From NCBI RefSeq assembly GCF_000689415.1, contig NZ_HG322950.1, positions 1,798,001 through 1,862,000 of the forward strand: a stretch of DNA of 64,000 nucleotides, written 5' to 3'. Made by a program: the position numbers and the translations under genes. The stretch comes from Pseudomonas knackmussii B13. Its GTDB lineage: Bacteria > Pseudomonadota > Gammaproteobacteria > Pseudomonadales > Pseudomonadaceae. Shown here piece by piece: positions 1 to 7,959 of the stretch. Numbering within the stretch: position 1 is the first letter of the stretch; every line of letters starts with the position of its first letter. The notes beneath the pieces are model-generated. The model worked only from the letters and a program-made list of their open reading frames with translations, did not search any database and was not told the origin of the DNA.

Positions 1-734
1 CCGCCGAAGCTTCCCAAGGCACTGATGGCGGCCAGCAGGCAGGCGCCGAGCGGGATCAGGTAGAACACGGCGATCTTCAGGTATTTGCCATCCAGCCCGT
101 CGATGAACTTCGCCGTGTCCGCAATCACCGTGAAGGCGACGCCGCAGGCAATCAGGATGGGAACCCAGGCGTGATAGGCGAACCTGAGGATGTTGAAGCG
201 GGCCAGGCGGAGGGTTCGTTGCAGCACAAGGCCGAATAGCAGAGCGACCAGCAAGGTCACGGTGAACAATACGAACAGGTACATCTTCGCCGAGTAGAGC
301 AAGACCGAAGACAGGATCAGCGAGCAGAGGCAGTAAGGGCCCGCGTAGCAGATCAGAACCAGGATCACCGCTCTTCGTGTTCTGTGTTCTTCGTCGCGAC
401 CAAGCCAGTCAGCGATGTGACTGCGCACTTCTGAATGCTGGATGAAGCTGTGGAAGAACCAGAAGCCAGGCACCAGCATGCCGAACCACAACAGCCCGAT
501 GATCACGAACCCCATCAAGCCGGCTCCCAACAGCAGCGATGAGAACTGCAGCAGGTCGAAGCTCGGGTAGAAGTGGTTCGCGTAGAAGTACAGCAGGAAG
601 ACCGCGAAGCCTGCCGCAGGCGGCGCGAACTTGGCGATGGGGGAGAAGTACTGCTTGAAGAACGCCGAACTGGCGGCGGCGAATCGTTCGATCGGGTCCT
701 GTTCCGGGACGGGGCGGTCGCTCCATCGTTCCAT
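1..734 (-). CDS. Multi-pass membrane protein of unknown function (3' end outside window)
   Basis: This reading frame stays open from the left edge of the window to an ATG at 734. An AAGGA ribosome site lies 6 bases before that ATG; an in-frame ATG at 773 has no clear site, so I chose 734. The polar N-terminus (begins MERWSDRPVPEQD) is followed by several hydrophobic segments, such as LLLGAGLMGFVIIGLLWFG, and a basic loop rich in Arg and His, then more membrane helices. It looks like an inner-membrane protein with at least five spans. I do not recognise a family. The C-terminus is missing because the gene leaves the window. Confidence 0.7.
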   Translation of the reverse strand, partial: MERWSDRPVPEQDPIERFAAASSAFFKQYFSPIAKFAPPAAGFAVFLLYFYANHFYPSFDLLQFSSLLLGAGLMGFVIIGLLWFGMLVPGFWFFHSFIQHSEVRSHIADWLGRDEEHRTRRAVILVLICYAGPYCLCSLILSSVLLYSAKMYLFVLFTVTLLVALLFGLVLQRTLRLARFNILRFAYHAWVPILIACGVAFTVIADTAKFIDGLDGKYLKIAVFYLIPLGACLLAAISALGSFG

Positions 735-860
735 GCGGCTTCCTTGCTGGTGGGCTGGCTGAGTGGTGGCCATGGTATTGGGCTGCTCTCGGGCGTGTCA
801 CCTGGGCTTGTTGGGCGTGATGCGATCCGGTGTTGTTCCGGCGCCGCGATTCGTCTCCGC

Positions 861-1027
861 GTCATCCCCGCGAACGCGGGGGCCCAGTTGCCCACGGGTT
901 GGGTGTTGCTGCGCCGCTTTGGCGTTTGTGGATGTTTCGCTGGAAGTCCTGCTCTTCGTAGGAGCGAGCTTGCTCGCGAACCCTTGGTCCCGCAGCGGCG
1001 CCGTTCGCGAGCAAGCTCGCTCCTACA
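861..1027. repeat. REP cluster: one ccccgcgAACgcgggg element and one inverted GTAGGAGCGAGC pair
   Basis: The stretch 774-1105 has no convincing gene. It holds one copy of the gtcatccccgcgaacgcggg palindrome (861-887) and, at 956-1027, two GTAGGAGCGAGCTTGCTCGCGAA copies in inverted orientation that can form one large hairpin. Both types recur through the window, always between genes or at gene ends, as typical Pseudomonas REP elements do. Confidence 0.85.
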
Positions 1028-1105
1028 GGGACGTTGCCAAGCCGGATTCCATCCAAGGGCGCACAACCGCAAGGCGGTTATGCGCCGATTCGCCAGGGTT
1101 GCCGG

Positions 1106-1570
1106 TCAGACGCTGGTTGGCGCGGGCAGGTCCGGCCATTGGCGGTAGGGCACCCACAACATTCCTTGCCAGTGCAGCACCGTGAGCGCTTGCGTCGGGC
1201 CGTGGAGGGTTTCGCGGCGGGGTTGGCGGGTGTCGTGGCGGTACAGGTCGCGCAGCGTCGGGATCACGTGTTGGGTGAGCCATTGGCGGATGCAGCGGTT
1301 TTCCGGGTGGTAATGGTGGATCAGCGTGGCGTACACGCCGGATTCGCTGAGCAGCAGGGCGTCCTCGTAGTCGCCGTGGCTGGCACGCAGCCAGGCCCAG
1401 CGGTGCTGGTCGTCGTCGAGGTTGCGGGTCACGCGGTCTTCCAGCAGCGGCAGGCCCATCAGGCGGCCGAGATCGTGGGCGCAGAACCAGCATTGGTCTT
1501 CCAGCAGCAGCGCGCGCAGCTGGCGCTTGTGGCGGGTGAAGACGGTGGGGATCAGGACCTCTTCAGACAT
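1106..1570 (-). CDS. Short BRO-N domain protein (phage antirepressor-like)
   Basis: A 154-residue protein resembling the BRO N-terminal domain of phage and baculovirus antirepressors. Family-like features are WFCAHDLGRLMG, then an LLSESGVYATLIHHYHPE segment and IRQWLTQHVIPTLR. There is no C-terminal KilAC or ANT domain, so it is a stand-alone BRO-N protein. Its ATG at 1570 has a good GGAGG site and lies inside the end of a 28-codon upstream ORF, so translation is probably coupled. Upstream sit a strong promoter and a C4-type antisense RNA, the arrangement used by phages P1 and P7 to control antirepressor synthesis. No other phage genes adjoin it. Its target in this cell is unknown. Confidence 0.8.
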   Translation of the reverse strand: MSEEVLIPTVFTRHKRQLRALLLEDQCWFCAHDLGRLMGLPLLEDRVTRNLDDDQHRWAWLRASHGDYEDALLLSESGVYATLIHHYHPENRCIRQWLTQHVIPTLRDLYRHDTRQPRRETLHGPTQALTVLHWQGMLWVPYRQWPDLPAPTSV

Positions 1571-1649
1571 GGCGCACCTCCGGGGTGGAGGGGGAAGAGG
1601 GCGGGTACAGCGAAGCGCCTTCGGGCTGAAGGCTCGGGTCGGTAGGCAT
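1563..1649 (-). CDS. 28-codon leader ORF overlapping the BRO-N start (icd-like)
   Basis: A small ORF starting MPTDPSLQPEGASLYPP whose TGA overlaps the BRO-N start by 8 bases. An AGAGG ribosome site lies 8 bases before the ATG at 1649; an in-frame ATG at 1655 is too close to that site. AGAGG is part of the CACACAGAG segment complementary to the upstream C4-like RNA. In P1/P7 the short icd frame plays this part: C4 blocks its ribosome site and, through coupling, shuts off ant. The peptide has no recognisable similarity to Icd and may serve only for coupling. Confidence 0.6.
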   Translation of the reverse strand: MPTDPSLQPEGASLYPPSSPSTPEVRHV

Positions 1650-1658
1650 ATCCATTAC

Positions 1659-1685
1659 CTCTGTGTGATTGCCCAGCTTTCTTAG
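1659..1685 (-). promoter_or_regulatory. C4 target site at the leader-ORF ribosome binding site
   Basis: On the minus strand: CTAAGAAA, 10 bases, then CACACAGAG, ending in the AGAGG ribosome site of the leader ORF. The CTAAGAAA block sits in the loop of a CCCAGC/GCTGGG hairpin (about 1671-1690), a natural exposed landing site for the antisense RNA. Confidence 0.7.
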
Positions 1686-1694
1686 GGCTGGGGT

Positions 1695-1769
1695 GCCGGG
1701 AGCTAAGAAACCCCACACAGAGGGCCGGACGTATTCCCCTTTCGGGTCTTGTATTAGCCCACTCCCGAC
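1695..1769 (-). ncRNA. C4-type antisense RNA
   Basis: Read on the minus strand, a closing stem of GTCGGGAG with CTCCCGGC encloses a small GACCC/GGGG hairpin and a loop containing CTCTGTGTGGGGTTTCTTAG. That loop is complementary in two blocks (CTAAGAAA and CACACAGAG) to a site just upstream of the leader ORF. It is similarly complementary to a second site near the transcript 5' end. This is the architecture of the C4 antisense RNA of phages P1/P7, which is cut from the same transcript it regulates. The ends are estimated from the stem. Confidence 0.8.
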
Positions 1770-1845
1770 GTCGCAGAGGTTTTTCGAGGACGAATGAAAC
1801 CGGCGTGCTCGAAAAAGCCGCTTAACTTTCGGGAGCGGTCTGGCC

Positions 1846-1868
1846 GCTGTGTGACAGGCGTTTCTTAG
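1846..1868 (-). promoter_or_regulatory. Second C4 target-like site at the transcript 5' end
   Basis: Minus strand CTAAGAAA, 7 bases, CACACAGC: the same two-block motif as the site at 1659-1685, about 5 bases after the predicted start of transcription. P1/P7 also have two sets of target blocks. Confidence 0.6.
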
Positions 1869-1880
1869 GCGCCGGGCGAG

Positions 1881-1909
1881 ATGTTAGGAGCTTGGGATGA
1901 GGGGGTCAA
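1881..1909 (-). promoter_or_regulatory. Sigma-70 promoter of the C4/leader/BRO-N transcript
   Basis: Minus strand TTGACC (1909-1904), 17-base spacer, TAACAT (1886-1881). The -35 box overlaps the stop codon of the upstream AT-rich gene, so this promoter makes the BRO-N unit an independent transcript. Confidence 0.75.
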
Positions 1910-2784
1910 CTACCAAACTTTTCTCGACTCTCAGTGAAGGCTCTATTGATTTTTTCGTGTAGAGGCGATGCGCTTGAGTTAATTGATTTTGCGTAGGTAT
2001 TAACTAGCTCGGGGACGGGTAGTTCATTGATTACCTGGTATATGAATATGCTGATGTTTGTAGGGTAAAGAATTAATTGCTCAATGCAGGATTGATATTT
2101 TCCAGATATTGATTTTATTAGGTCGATGTCTTTGGGCTCTGCAATGGTATACACACCGTCCTGCTCGTTAATTAGCCAATCTATTGACTGTGCTGCAGGG
2201 TGGACTATTTGGCATAAATCTGAGTAGAAATTTTTGAAGGGTAGATTCGCCGAATCCAGTTCATCAATCATGCTGCTGGCGGTTTTTGCATTATGAGATT
2301 TAGGTGCCTTTTCATTTTTGCTGAGCTTTCGGGCAAAGATGAAGTGGATAAGAGCGTCTTCCAGTTCCTCACTAATTACGACTGACTTAAGCTCATTTCC
2401 TTGTAAGGCTTTTGCTATGTGGGCTGATACTTCAGCTAAAGTCAATGGCACTGAGCCAAGTGCGCTATACGCATCTGTGGTCGACTCCAGCAAGCCTCGC
2501 ATTGACGAACAAAATGCAATGTAGTTCTCGCCTTCAATCGCTGAATTACAAGCATCTAGCCATTTTTTTGTTCTTATTAGGCTGCTTGTTGCAGCCCAGT
2601 GCGCTCTGTAAATAATCTCTTTCCAATACGTTTTTTGAATCTCACTGGGTGGAAGTTTGTTGAATTCGTCTTCGCATGCGAAGACGTAATTTCTGTCAAT
2701 GGATGACTCTATCAGTGATTTGATTATTGGAGGGAGGGCGATGCCGGCTTTGGTTAGGGTTTGTTCAATAAGTTCTTTGTTCAT
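1906..2784 (-). CDS. AT-rich protein of unknown function, possibly HEPN/DUF5677-like
   Basis: A 292-residue, mostly helical, cytoplasmic-looking protein with no signal peptide or clear membrane span. Its base composition is clearly lower in GC than its neighbours, with many AAA, AAT, ATA and TTA-type codons, which suggests recent transfer. The segments SSMRGLLESTTDAY and DLCQIVHPAAQS recall helical HEPN-like families such as DUF5677 (Arg in one helix, His-Pro in another), but this is only a pattern resemblance. It starts just after the nrdB terminator and ends in the -35 box of the C4/BRO-N promoter, so the two accessory genes form one island between nrdB and the membrane gene. Confidence 0.75.
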   Translation of the reverse strand: MNKELIEQTLTKAGIALPPIIKSLIESSIDRNYVFACEDEFNKLPPSEIQKTYWKEIIYRAHWAATSSLIRTKKWLDACNSAIEGENYIAFCSSMRGLLESTTDAYSALGSVPLTLAEVSAHIAKALQGNELKSVVISEELEDALIHFIFARKLSKNEKAPKSHNAKTASSMIDELDSANLPFKNFYSDLCQIVHPAAQSIDWLINEQDGVYTIAEPKDIDLIKSISGKYQSCIEQLILYPTNISIFIYQVINELPVPELVNTYAKSINSSASPLHEKINRAFTESREKFGS

Positions 2785-2798
2785 CTAGTAAATTCCAT

Positions 2799-2827
2799 AA
2801 AAAAGCCCCGCACAAGGCGGGGCTTTG
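2799..2827 (-). terminator. Rho-independent terminator of nrdB
   Basis: AGCCCCGCacaaGGCGGGGCT hairpin flanked by A and T runs; on the minus strand it ends in TTTTTT, 85 bases after the nrdB stop. Confidence 0.85.
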
Positions 2828-2911
2828 GTCTTTCTATCGCTGCCCCAAAAATCCGTCTCGGGTATTAAGCGTTTCTAATGGTCTTGACTTGCTGCTTTGC
2901 TACTACTTCCG

Positions 2912-4159
2912 TCAGTCCCAGCTCAGCGCGCCGCCGGTCTGGTACTCGATCACGCGGGTCTCGAAGAAGTTTTTCTCTTTCTTCAAGTCCATGATTTCGC
3001 TCATCCACGGGAACGGGTTGCTGGTGCCCGGGTACTCTTCTTTCAGGCCGATCTGGGTCAGGCGGCGGTTGGCGATGAACTTGAGGTAGTCCTCCATCAT
3101 CGCGGCGTTCATGCCCAGGACGCCGCGCGGCATGGTGTCGCGTGCGTATTCGATTTCCAGCTGGGTGCCCTGCAGGATCATCTGGGTCGCTTCGTCCTTC
3201 ATCTGGGCGTCCCACAGGTGCGGGTTCTCGATCTTGATCTGGTTGATCACGTCGATGCCGAAGTTCAGGTGCATGGATTCGTCGCGCAGGATGTATTGGA
3301 ACTGCTCGGCGGTGCCGGTCATCTTGTTGCGGCGGCCCATGGAGAGGATCTGGGTGAAGCCGCAGTAGAAGAAGATGCCTTCCAGGACGCAGTAGTACGC
3401 AATCAGGTTGCGCAGGAACTGGCGGTCGGTTTCCGGGGTGCCGGTCTGGAACATCGGGTCGGAGATCGAGCGGGTGTATTTCAGGCCCCAGGAGGCCTTT
3501 TTCGCGACGCTCGGGATCTCGTGGTACATGTTGAAGATCTCGCCTTCATCCATGCCCAGCGACTCGATGCAGTACTGGTAGGCGTGGGTGTGGATCGCCT
3601 CTTCGAACGCCTGGCGCAGGATGTACTGGCGGCACTCGGGGTTGGTGATCAGGCGGTACACGGCCAGCACCAGGTTGTTGGCAACCAGGGAGTCGGCGGT
3701 GGAGAAGAAGCCGAGGTTGCGCATGACGATGCGGCGCTCGTCTTCGCTGAGGCCGTCCTTGCTCTTCCACAGGGCAATGTCGGCGTTCATGTTCACTTCC
3801 TGCGGCATCCAGTGGTTGGCGCAACCATCCAGATACTTCTGCCAGGCCCAGTCGTACTTGAAGGGTACGAGCTGGTTGAGGTCGGCGCGGGCGTTGATCA
3901 TCTGCTTGTCGCCGACGTGTACGCGGGCGCTGGCGCCTTCCAGGTCGTCCAGGCCTTCCTGAATGTCGAGGTCATCCAGGGCTTTCTTGGCGCGGGCGAC
4001 GGCGTCGGAATCGTTGGCCGATACGGCGCGGGCGTCTTCGACGGAGCCGGCGGCTTCGTCATCCAGTTTGTCGGCGGCCTTGGCGGCGGCTTGGGCCACG
4101 GCCGGGGCGGCCTTGGCTTCGGAAGGGTCTTCCTTGTCGAATTCGTCCCAGCTGAGCAT
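2912..4159 (-). CDS. nrdB: Ribonucleoside-diphosphate reductase, beta subunit (class Ia)
   Basis: The 415-residue small subunit carries the di-iron centre and tyrosyl radical that NrdA needs to reduce ribonucleoside diphosphates. Visible iron ligands lie in FFSTADSL (Asp), EEAIHTHAY (Glu, His, then the radical Tyr), EGIFFYCG (Glu) and DESMHLNFG (Glu, His). The C-terminal tail ends in GGALSWD, the type of acidic, aromatic tail that docks in NrdA. An Ala- and Asp-rich extension of about 80 residues precedes the catalytic domain, as in other Pseudomonas NrdB proteins. It lies 319 bases downstream of nrdA in the same direction, with strong hairpins between them, so the two subunits may be made at different levels. 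Confidence 0.97.
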   Translation of the reverse strand: MLSWDEFDKEDPSEAKAAPAVAQAAAKAADKLDDEAAGSVEDARAVSANDSDAVARAKKALDDLDIQEGLDDLEGASARVHVGDKQMINARADLNQLVPFKYDWAWQKYLDGCANHWMPQEVNMNADIALWKSKDGLSEDERRIVMRNLGFFSTADSLVANNLVLAVYRLITNPECRQYILRQAFEEAIHTHAYQYCIESLGMDEGEIFNMYHEIPSVAKKASWGLKYTRSISDPMFQTGTPETDRQFLRNLIAYYCVLEGIFFYCGFTQILSMGRRNKMTGTAEQFQYILRDESMHLNFGIDVINQIKIENPHLWDAQMKDEATQMILQGTQLEIEYARDTMPRGVLGMNAAMMEDYLKFIANRRLTQIGLKEEYPGTSNPFPWMSEIMDLKKEKNFFETRVIEYQTGGALSWD

Positions 4160-4225
4160 CGGTTCCTCTCCTGGTCTGGTTGCGTGATGGATGCACGCTA
4201 AAGCTTTCGTGGCTTCCCGGTTTCT

Positions 4226-4441
4226 GGGTTCCCGCGTTCGCGGGAATGACGAGGGGGAAGCTGTTATGTCTTGTGGGGGGGGGCTTCAAGAGCCCCTGTC
4301 CCTAGCCCTCTTCCGCAAGCGGGAGAGGGGGACTGCCTTTGCCATCTATCGGCGTGACGCTGAGCGAGTGACCGCTAGGCGCCCGGTTGGTCGGAGCCCC
4401 TGAGCGTACGACTGTACGTGATGGGGGCCGGCCAACCGGGC
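4226..4441. repeat. REP element and two large hairpins between nrdA and nrdB
   Basis: The 319-base gap contains a REP copy (4226-4250), a ccctcttccgcaagcgggagaggg hairpin (4304-4327) and a long near-perfect inverted repeat at 4381-4441. In the last, GCCCGGTTGG pairs with CCAACCGGGC, with further pairing inside. None has a T run on the minus strand, so RNA stabilisation or processing is more likely than full termination. No gene is seen here. Confidence 0.75.
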
Positions 4442-4478
4442 AACAACGCGGGCGCCGCTCAGCGCCGCGCTCGCACCC

Positions 4479-7367
4479 TTACTGGCAGGCTTCGCAGTCC
4501 GGGTTATCGATACTGCAGGCTTGCGGGACCGGTGCCGGTTTCGGCTCGGCCGGTGCGGCTTGCAGGCTCTCGTCGATCACCGAGGACACGGCGTTGAGCT
4601 TGCCGGTGTTGATGGTCGACTTCTCGGTGCTGGTCGCGGCCAGGGCACGGAGGTAGTAGGTGGTTTTCAGGCCACGGTACCAAGCCATGCGGTAGGTCAC
4701 GTCGAGCTTCTTGCCCGAGGCGCCGGCGATGTAGAGGTTCAGCGACTGGGCCTGGTCGATCCACTTCTGGCGGCGGCTGGCGGCGTCGACGATCCACTTG
4801 GTCTCCACTTCGAAGGCGGTGGCGTACAGGTCTTTCAGGTCTTGCGGGATGCGCTCGATCTGCTGCACGGAGCCGTCGTAGTACTTCAGGTCGTTGACCA
4901 TGACCGGGTCCCACAGGCCGCGGTTCTTCAGGTCGCGCACCAGGTAGGGGTTGATCACGGTGAACTCGCCGGAGAGGTTCGACTTCACGTAGAGGTTCTG
5001 GTAGGTCGGCTCGATGGACTGCGAGACGCCGGTGATGTTGGCGATGGTCGCGGTCGGCGCGATGGCCATGATGTTCGAGTTGCGGATGCCTTTCTTCACG
5101 CGCTCGCGCACCGGGGCCCAGTCCAGGCTCTCGCTCTGGTCGACTTCGATGTACTTGGCGCCACGGGCTTCGATCAGCAGCTTCTGCGAGTCGATCGGCA
5201 GGATGCCTTGCGACCACAGGGAGCCATTGAAGGTCTCGTAGGCACCGCGCTCGTCGGCCAGGTCGCACGACGCCTGGATGGCGAAGTAGCTGATGGCTTC
5301 CATGGACTTGTCGGCGAAGTCGATGGCGGCATCGGAGCCGTAGGCGATGTGCTGCAGGTACAGGGCGTCCTGGAAGCCCATGATGCCCAGGCCTACCGGG
5401 CGGTGTTTCAGGTTCGAGTTGCGAGCCTGGTCGACCGAGTAGTAGTTGATGTCGATGACGTTATCGAGCATGCGGACCGCGGTCTTCACGGTGCGGCCGA
5501 GCTTCTCGATGTCGAGCTTGCCGTCGACGATGTGGTTGACCAGGTTCACGGAGCCCAGGTTGCAGACCGCGATCTCGTCCTTGTTGGTGTTCAGGGTGAT
5601 CTCGGTGCACAGGTTCGAGCTGTGGACCACGCCCACGTGCTGCTGCGGGCTGCGCAGGTTGCACGGGTCCTTGAAGGTCAGCCACGGGTGGCCGGTCTCG
5701 AAGAGCATGGAGAGCATCTTGCGCCACAGGTCTTTGGCCTGGACGACCTTGTGCAGCTTCAGCTTGCCGTACTGGGTCAGGGCTTCGTAGTACTCGTAGC
5801 GCTCTTCGAAGGCCTTGCCGTACAGGTCGTGCAGGTCGGGGACGTCGGACGGCGAGAAGAGGGTCCAGGTGCCGTCTTCGAACACGCGCTTCATGAACAG
5901 GTCAGGGATCCAGTTCGCGGTGTTCATGTCGTGGGTACGACGACGGTCGTCACCGGTGTTCTTGCGCAGCTCGAGGAATTCCTCGATGTCCAGGTGCCAG
6001 GTCTCCAGGTAGGCGCAGACGGCGCCCTTGCGCTTGCCGCCCTGGTTGACGGCGACGGCGGTGTCGTTCACCACTTTCAGGAACGGAACCACGCCCTGGG
6101 ACTTGCCGTTGGTGCCCTTGATGTAGGAGCCCAGCGCGCGCACCGGGGTCCAGTCGTTGCCCAGGCCGCCGGCAAACTTGGACAGCATGGCGTTGTCGTG
6201 GATGGCGTTGTAGATGCCCGACAGGTCGTCCGGCACGGTGGTCAGGTAGCAGCTGGAGAGCTGCGGACGCAGGGTGCCGGCGTTGAACAGGGTCGGGGTC
6301 GACGACATGTAGTCGAAGGACGACAGCAGGTTGTAGAACTCGATGGCGCGTTCTTCTTTCTGCGGCTCTTCGATGGCCAGGCCCATGGCCACGCGCATGA
6401 AGAAGATCTGCGGCAGTTCGAAGCGCACGCCGTCCTTGTGGATGAAGTAGCGGTCGTACAGGGTCTGCAGGCCCAGGTAGGTGAACTGCTGGTCGCGCTC
6501 GTGGTTCAGCGCGGCGCCCAGTTTCGCCAGGTCGTAGGTCTTCAGCTTGCTGTCGATCAGCTCGAACTCGGAGCCTTTCTCGATGTACGCCGGCAGGGCC
6601 TTGGCGTAGATCTCGGCCATCTCGTGGTGAGTGGCGCTCTCGGCCACGCCGAGGAAGCCCAGGGCTTCGGCGCGCAGGGTGTCCATCAGCAGGCGGGCGG
6701 TGACGTAGGAGTAGTTCGGCTCACGCTCGACCAGGGTACGGGCGGTCATCACCAGGGCGGTGTTGACGTCCTTCTCGGCCACGCCGTCGTACAGGTTCTT
6801 CAGGGTCTCGCGCTCGATCAGCTCGCCATCGACCTCAGCCAGGCCTTCGCAGGCTTCGCGGATGATGGTCTGCAGGCGGCCCATGTCCAGCGGCTGGGTG
6901 CTGCCGTCGGCCTTGGTGATGCGGATGCTCGGGTGCGGCTGGGCGACGTCGCTGGCTACGGCGGCCTTGCTGCGCTCGTTGGCGCGGGCTTCGCGGTAGA
7001 TCACGTAGTCGCGGGCGACTTTCTGCTCGCCGGCGCGCATCAGGGCCAGTTCGACCTGGTCCTGGATTTCTTCGATGTGGATGGTGCCACCGGAGGGCAT
7101 GCGGCGCTTGAAGGTCGCGGTGACCTGTTCGGTCAGGCGCGCGACGGTTTCATGGATGCGCGACGAGGCGGCGGCGGTGCCGCCTTCCACGGCGAGGAAC
7201 GCCTTGGTGATGGCTACGGTGATCTTGTCATCGGTGTAGGGAACTACGGTGCCGTTGCGCTTGATCACGCGCAGCTGGCCGGGCGCGGTGGCGGCCAGAT
7301 CCTGGGCGGATTCGGCGGCCTGCGGCGCTGCGGCCTGCGGGTTCTCGCGAGTGGTGTCGATCTGCAT
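4479..7367 (-). CDS. nrdA: Ribonucleoside-diphosphate reductase, alpha subunit (class Ia, two ATP-cones)
   Basis: The 962-residue catalytic subunit is longer than the E. coli enzyme (about 760) because it begins with two ATP-cone domains (about residues 30-120 and 145-235). The first opens with RVIKRNGTVVPY, the second with IRITKADGSTQPL. The barrel shows SSCYL (substrate Cys), SSNLCTEI (Asn, Cys, Glu of the active site), AVCNLGSVNL (second redox Cys) and KTTYYLRAL (tyrosine pair for radical transfer). The tail ends in DNPDCEACQ with the shuttle cysteines. Long upstream DNA carries NrdR and DnaA boxes, so expression should follow dNTP demand and replication. The start at 7367 matches the known Pseudomonas N-terminus (MQIDT). 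Confidence 0.97.
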   Translation of the reverse strand: MQIDTTRENPQAAAPQAAESAQDLAATAPGQLRVIKRNGTVVPYTDDKITVAITKAFLAVEGGTAAASSRIHETVARLTEQVTATFKRRMPSGGTIHIEEIQDQVELALMRAGEQKVARDYVIYREARANERSKAAVASDVAQPHPSIRITKADGSTQPLDMGRLQTIIREACEGLAEVDGELIERETLKNLYDGVAEKDVNTALVMTARTLVEREPNYSYVTARLLMDTLRAEALGFLGVAESATHHEMAEIYAKALPAYIEKGSEFELIDSKLKTYDLAKLGAALNHERDQQFTYLGLQTLYDRYFIHKDGVRFELPQIFFMRVAMGLAIEEPQKEERAIEFYNLLSSFDYMSSTPTLFNAGTLRPQLSSCYLTTVPDDLSGIYNAIHDNAMLSKFAGGLGNDWTPVRALGSYIKGTNGKSQGVVPFLKVVNDTAVAVNQGGKRKGAVCAYLETWHLDIEEFLELRKNTGDDRRRTHDMNTANWIPDLFMKRVFEDGTWTLFSPSDVPDLHDLYGKAFEERYEYYEALTQYGKLKLHKVVQAKDLWRKMLSMLFETGHPWLTFKDPCNLRSPQQHVGVVHSSNLCTEITLNTNKDEIAVCNLGSVNLVNHIVDGKLDIEKLGRTVKTAVRMLDNVIDINYYSVDQARNSNLKHRPVGLGIMGFQDALYLQHIAYGSDAAIDFADKSMEAISYFAIQASCDLADERGAYETFNGSLWSQGILPIDSQKLLIEARGAKYIEVDQSESLDWAPVRERVKKGIRNSNIMAIAPTATIANITGVSQSIEPTYQNLYVKSNLSGEFTVINPYLVRDLKNRGLWDPVMVNDLKYYDGSVQQIERIPQDLKDLYATAFEVETKWIVDAASRRQKWIDQAQSLNLYIAGASGKKLDVTYRMAWYRGLKTTYYLRALAATSTEKSTINTGKLNAVSSVIDESLQAAPAEPKPAPVPQACSIDNPDCEACQ

Positions 7368-7545
7368 GGGTGGTTATCTCCACATTCTCGTAATGGGTTT
7401 CTGTGCGGGCGCCGGGGCGCCTTCCCGAAAAACAACAAAAGAGCGTCGCGTCCGGCAGAACCGGCCACGTGAATCTTTGGACAGGGGATGGGGGACTCAG
7501 CGGCCTCCCTGGCCCTAGTCGGGTGTCCGCCCCTTATGGGCCGGA

Positions 7546-7563
7546 ACCACAATACCTAGTGGT
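7546..7563. promoter_or_regulatory. NrdR box (proximal)
   Basis: accacaatacctagtggt matches the NrdR palindrome (ACACwATATaTwGTGT type). It lies about 180 bases upstream of the nrdA start. Confidence 0.75.
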
Positions 7564-7753
7564 GTTGAACGAACGGTTGCAACACGCGTACCGCAGTGCC
7601 ATCGACATCAATCGCTCCTTGCGGTCTGCGCCGCTTTGGACCTCAGTACGTCTGGATGCAGCTTTCGGGGAACCGGAGGAGCCATGGAAAAGGCTCGCGA
7701 CTTCGTGCTTCTTCTTGTGTCCGGTTGTTGGCGGTCAACCCAAGATGTAGGGG

Positions 7754-7762
7754 TTATCCGCA
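7754..7762 (+). promoter_or_regulatory. Near-consensus DnaA box
   Basis: ttatccgca differs by one base from the DnaA box TTATCCACA. With the perfect box at 7823-7831 it suggests replication-linked control of nrdA, as known for E. coli nrdAB. Confidence 0.5.
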
Positions 7763-7772
7763 ACGGGGATAC

Positions 7773-7801
7773 AAGATAATGCGCTGAGGGGGGCTTTGCA
7801 A
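7773..7801 (-). promoter_or_regulatory. Candidate nrdA promoter
   Basis: Minus strand TTGCAA, 17-base spacer, TATCTT, between the two NrdR boxes. It would give an mRNA leader of about 400 bases before nrdA. The NrdR box at 7546-7563 would then be about 200 bases inside the transcript, so another promoter nearer the gene is possible. Confidence 0.45.
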
Positions 7802-7822
7802 GGTGAGGATCTGGGGAGAAGC

Positions 7823-7831
7823 TGTGGATAA
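7823..7831 (-). promoter_or_regulatory. Perfect DnaA box
   Basis: tgtggataa is the exact reverse complement of TTATCCACA. It lies about 25 bases upstream of the candidate nrdA promoter, within the 714-base non-coding region 7368-8081. Confidence 0.65.
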
Positions 7832-7959
7832 AATGTGGGTGAAATGTGGGTGACTCGCGGGACTGCGCGGCAGGCCGCATGGCGCCGCTGTTTTGCCGTT
7901 CGTCATCTGTGACGAAGCGATTGCGGTGCCTGCGACGATGCGTTCAGGGCGTGAACCCT

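Noticed and set aside
956..1027. Inverted GTAGGAGC pair as a CRISPR-like or transposon-end structure
   Set aside because: Copies are dispersed singly or as facing pairs with no regular spacers and no transposase; they are REP elements.
4521..7472. A 983-codon open frame on the plus strand opposite nrdA, and similar long frames opposite napA, dctA, gcl and thrS
   Set aside because: High GC keeps antisense frames open. The translations are low-complexity (rich in Val, Gly, His, Arg), have no ribosome site and lie wholly over well-identified genes.
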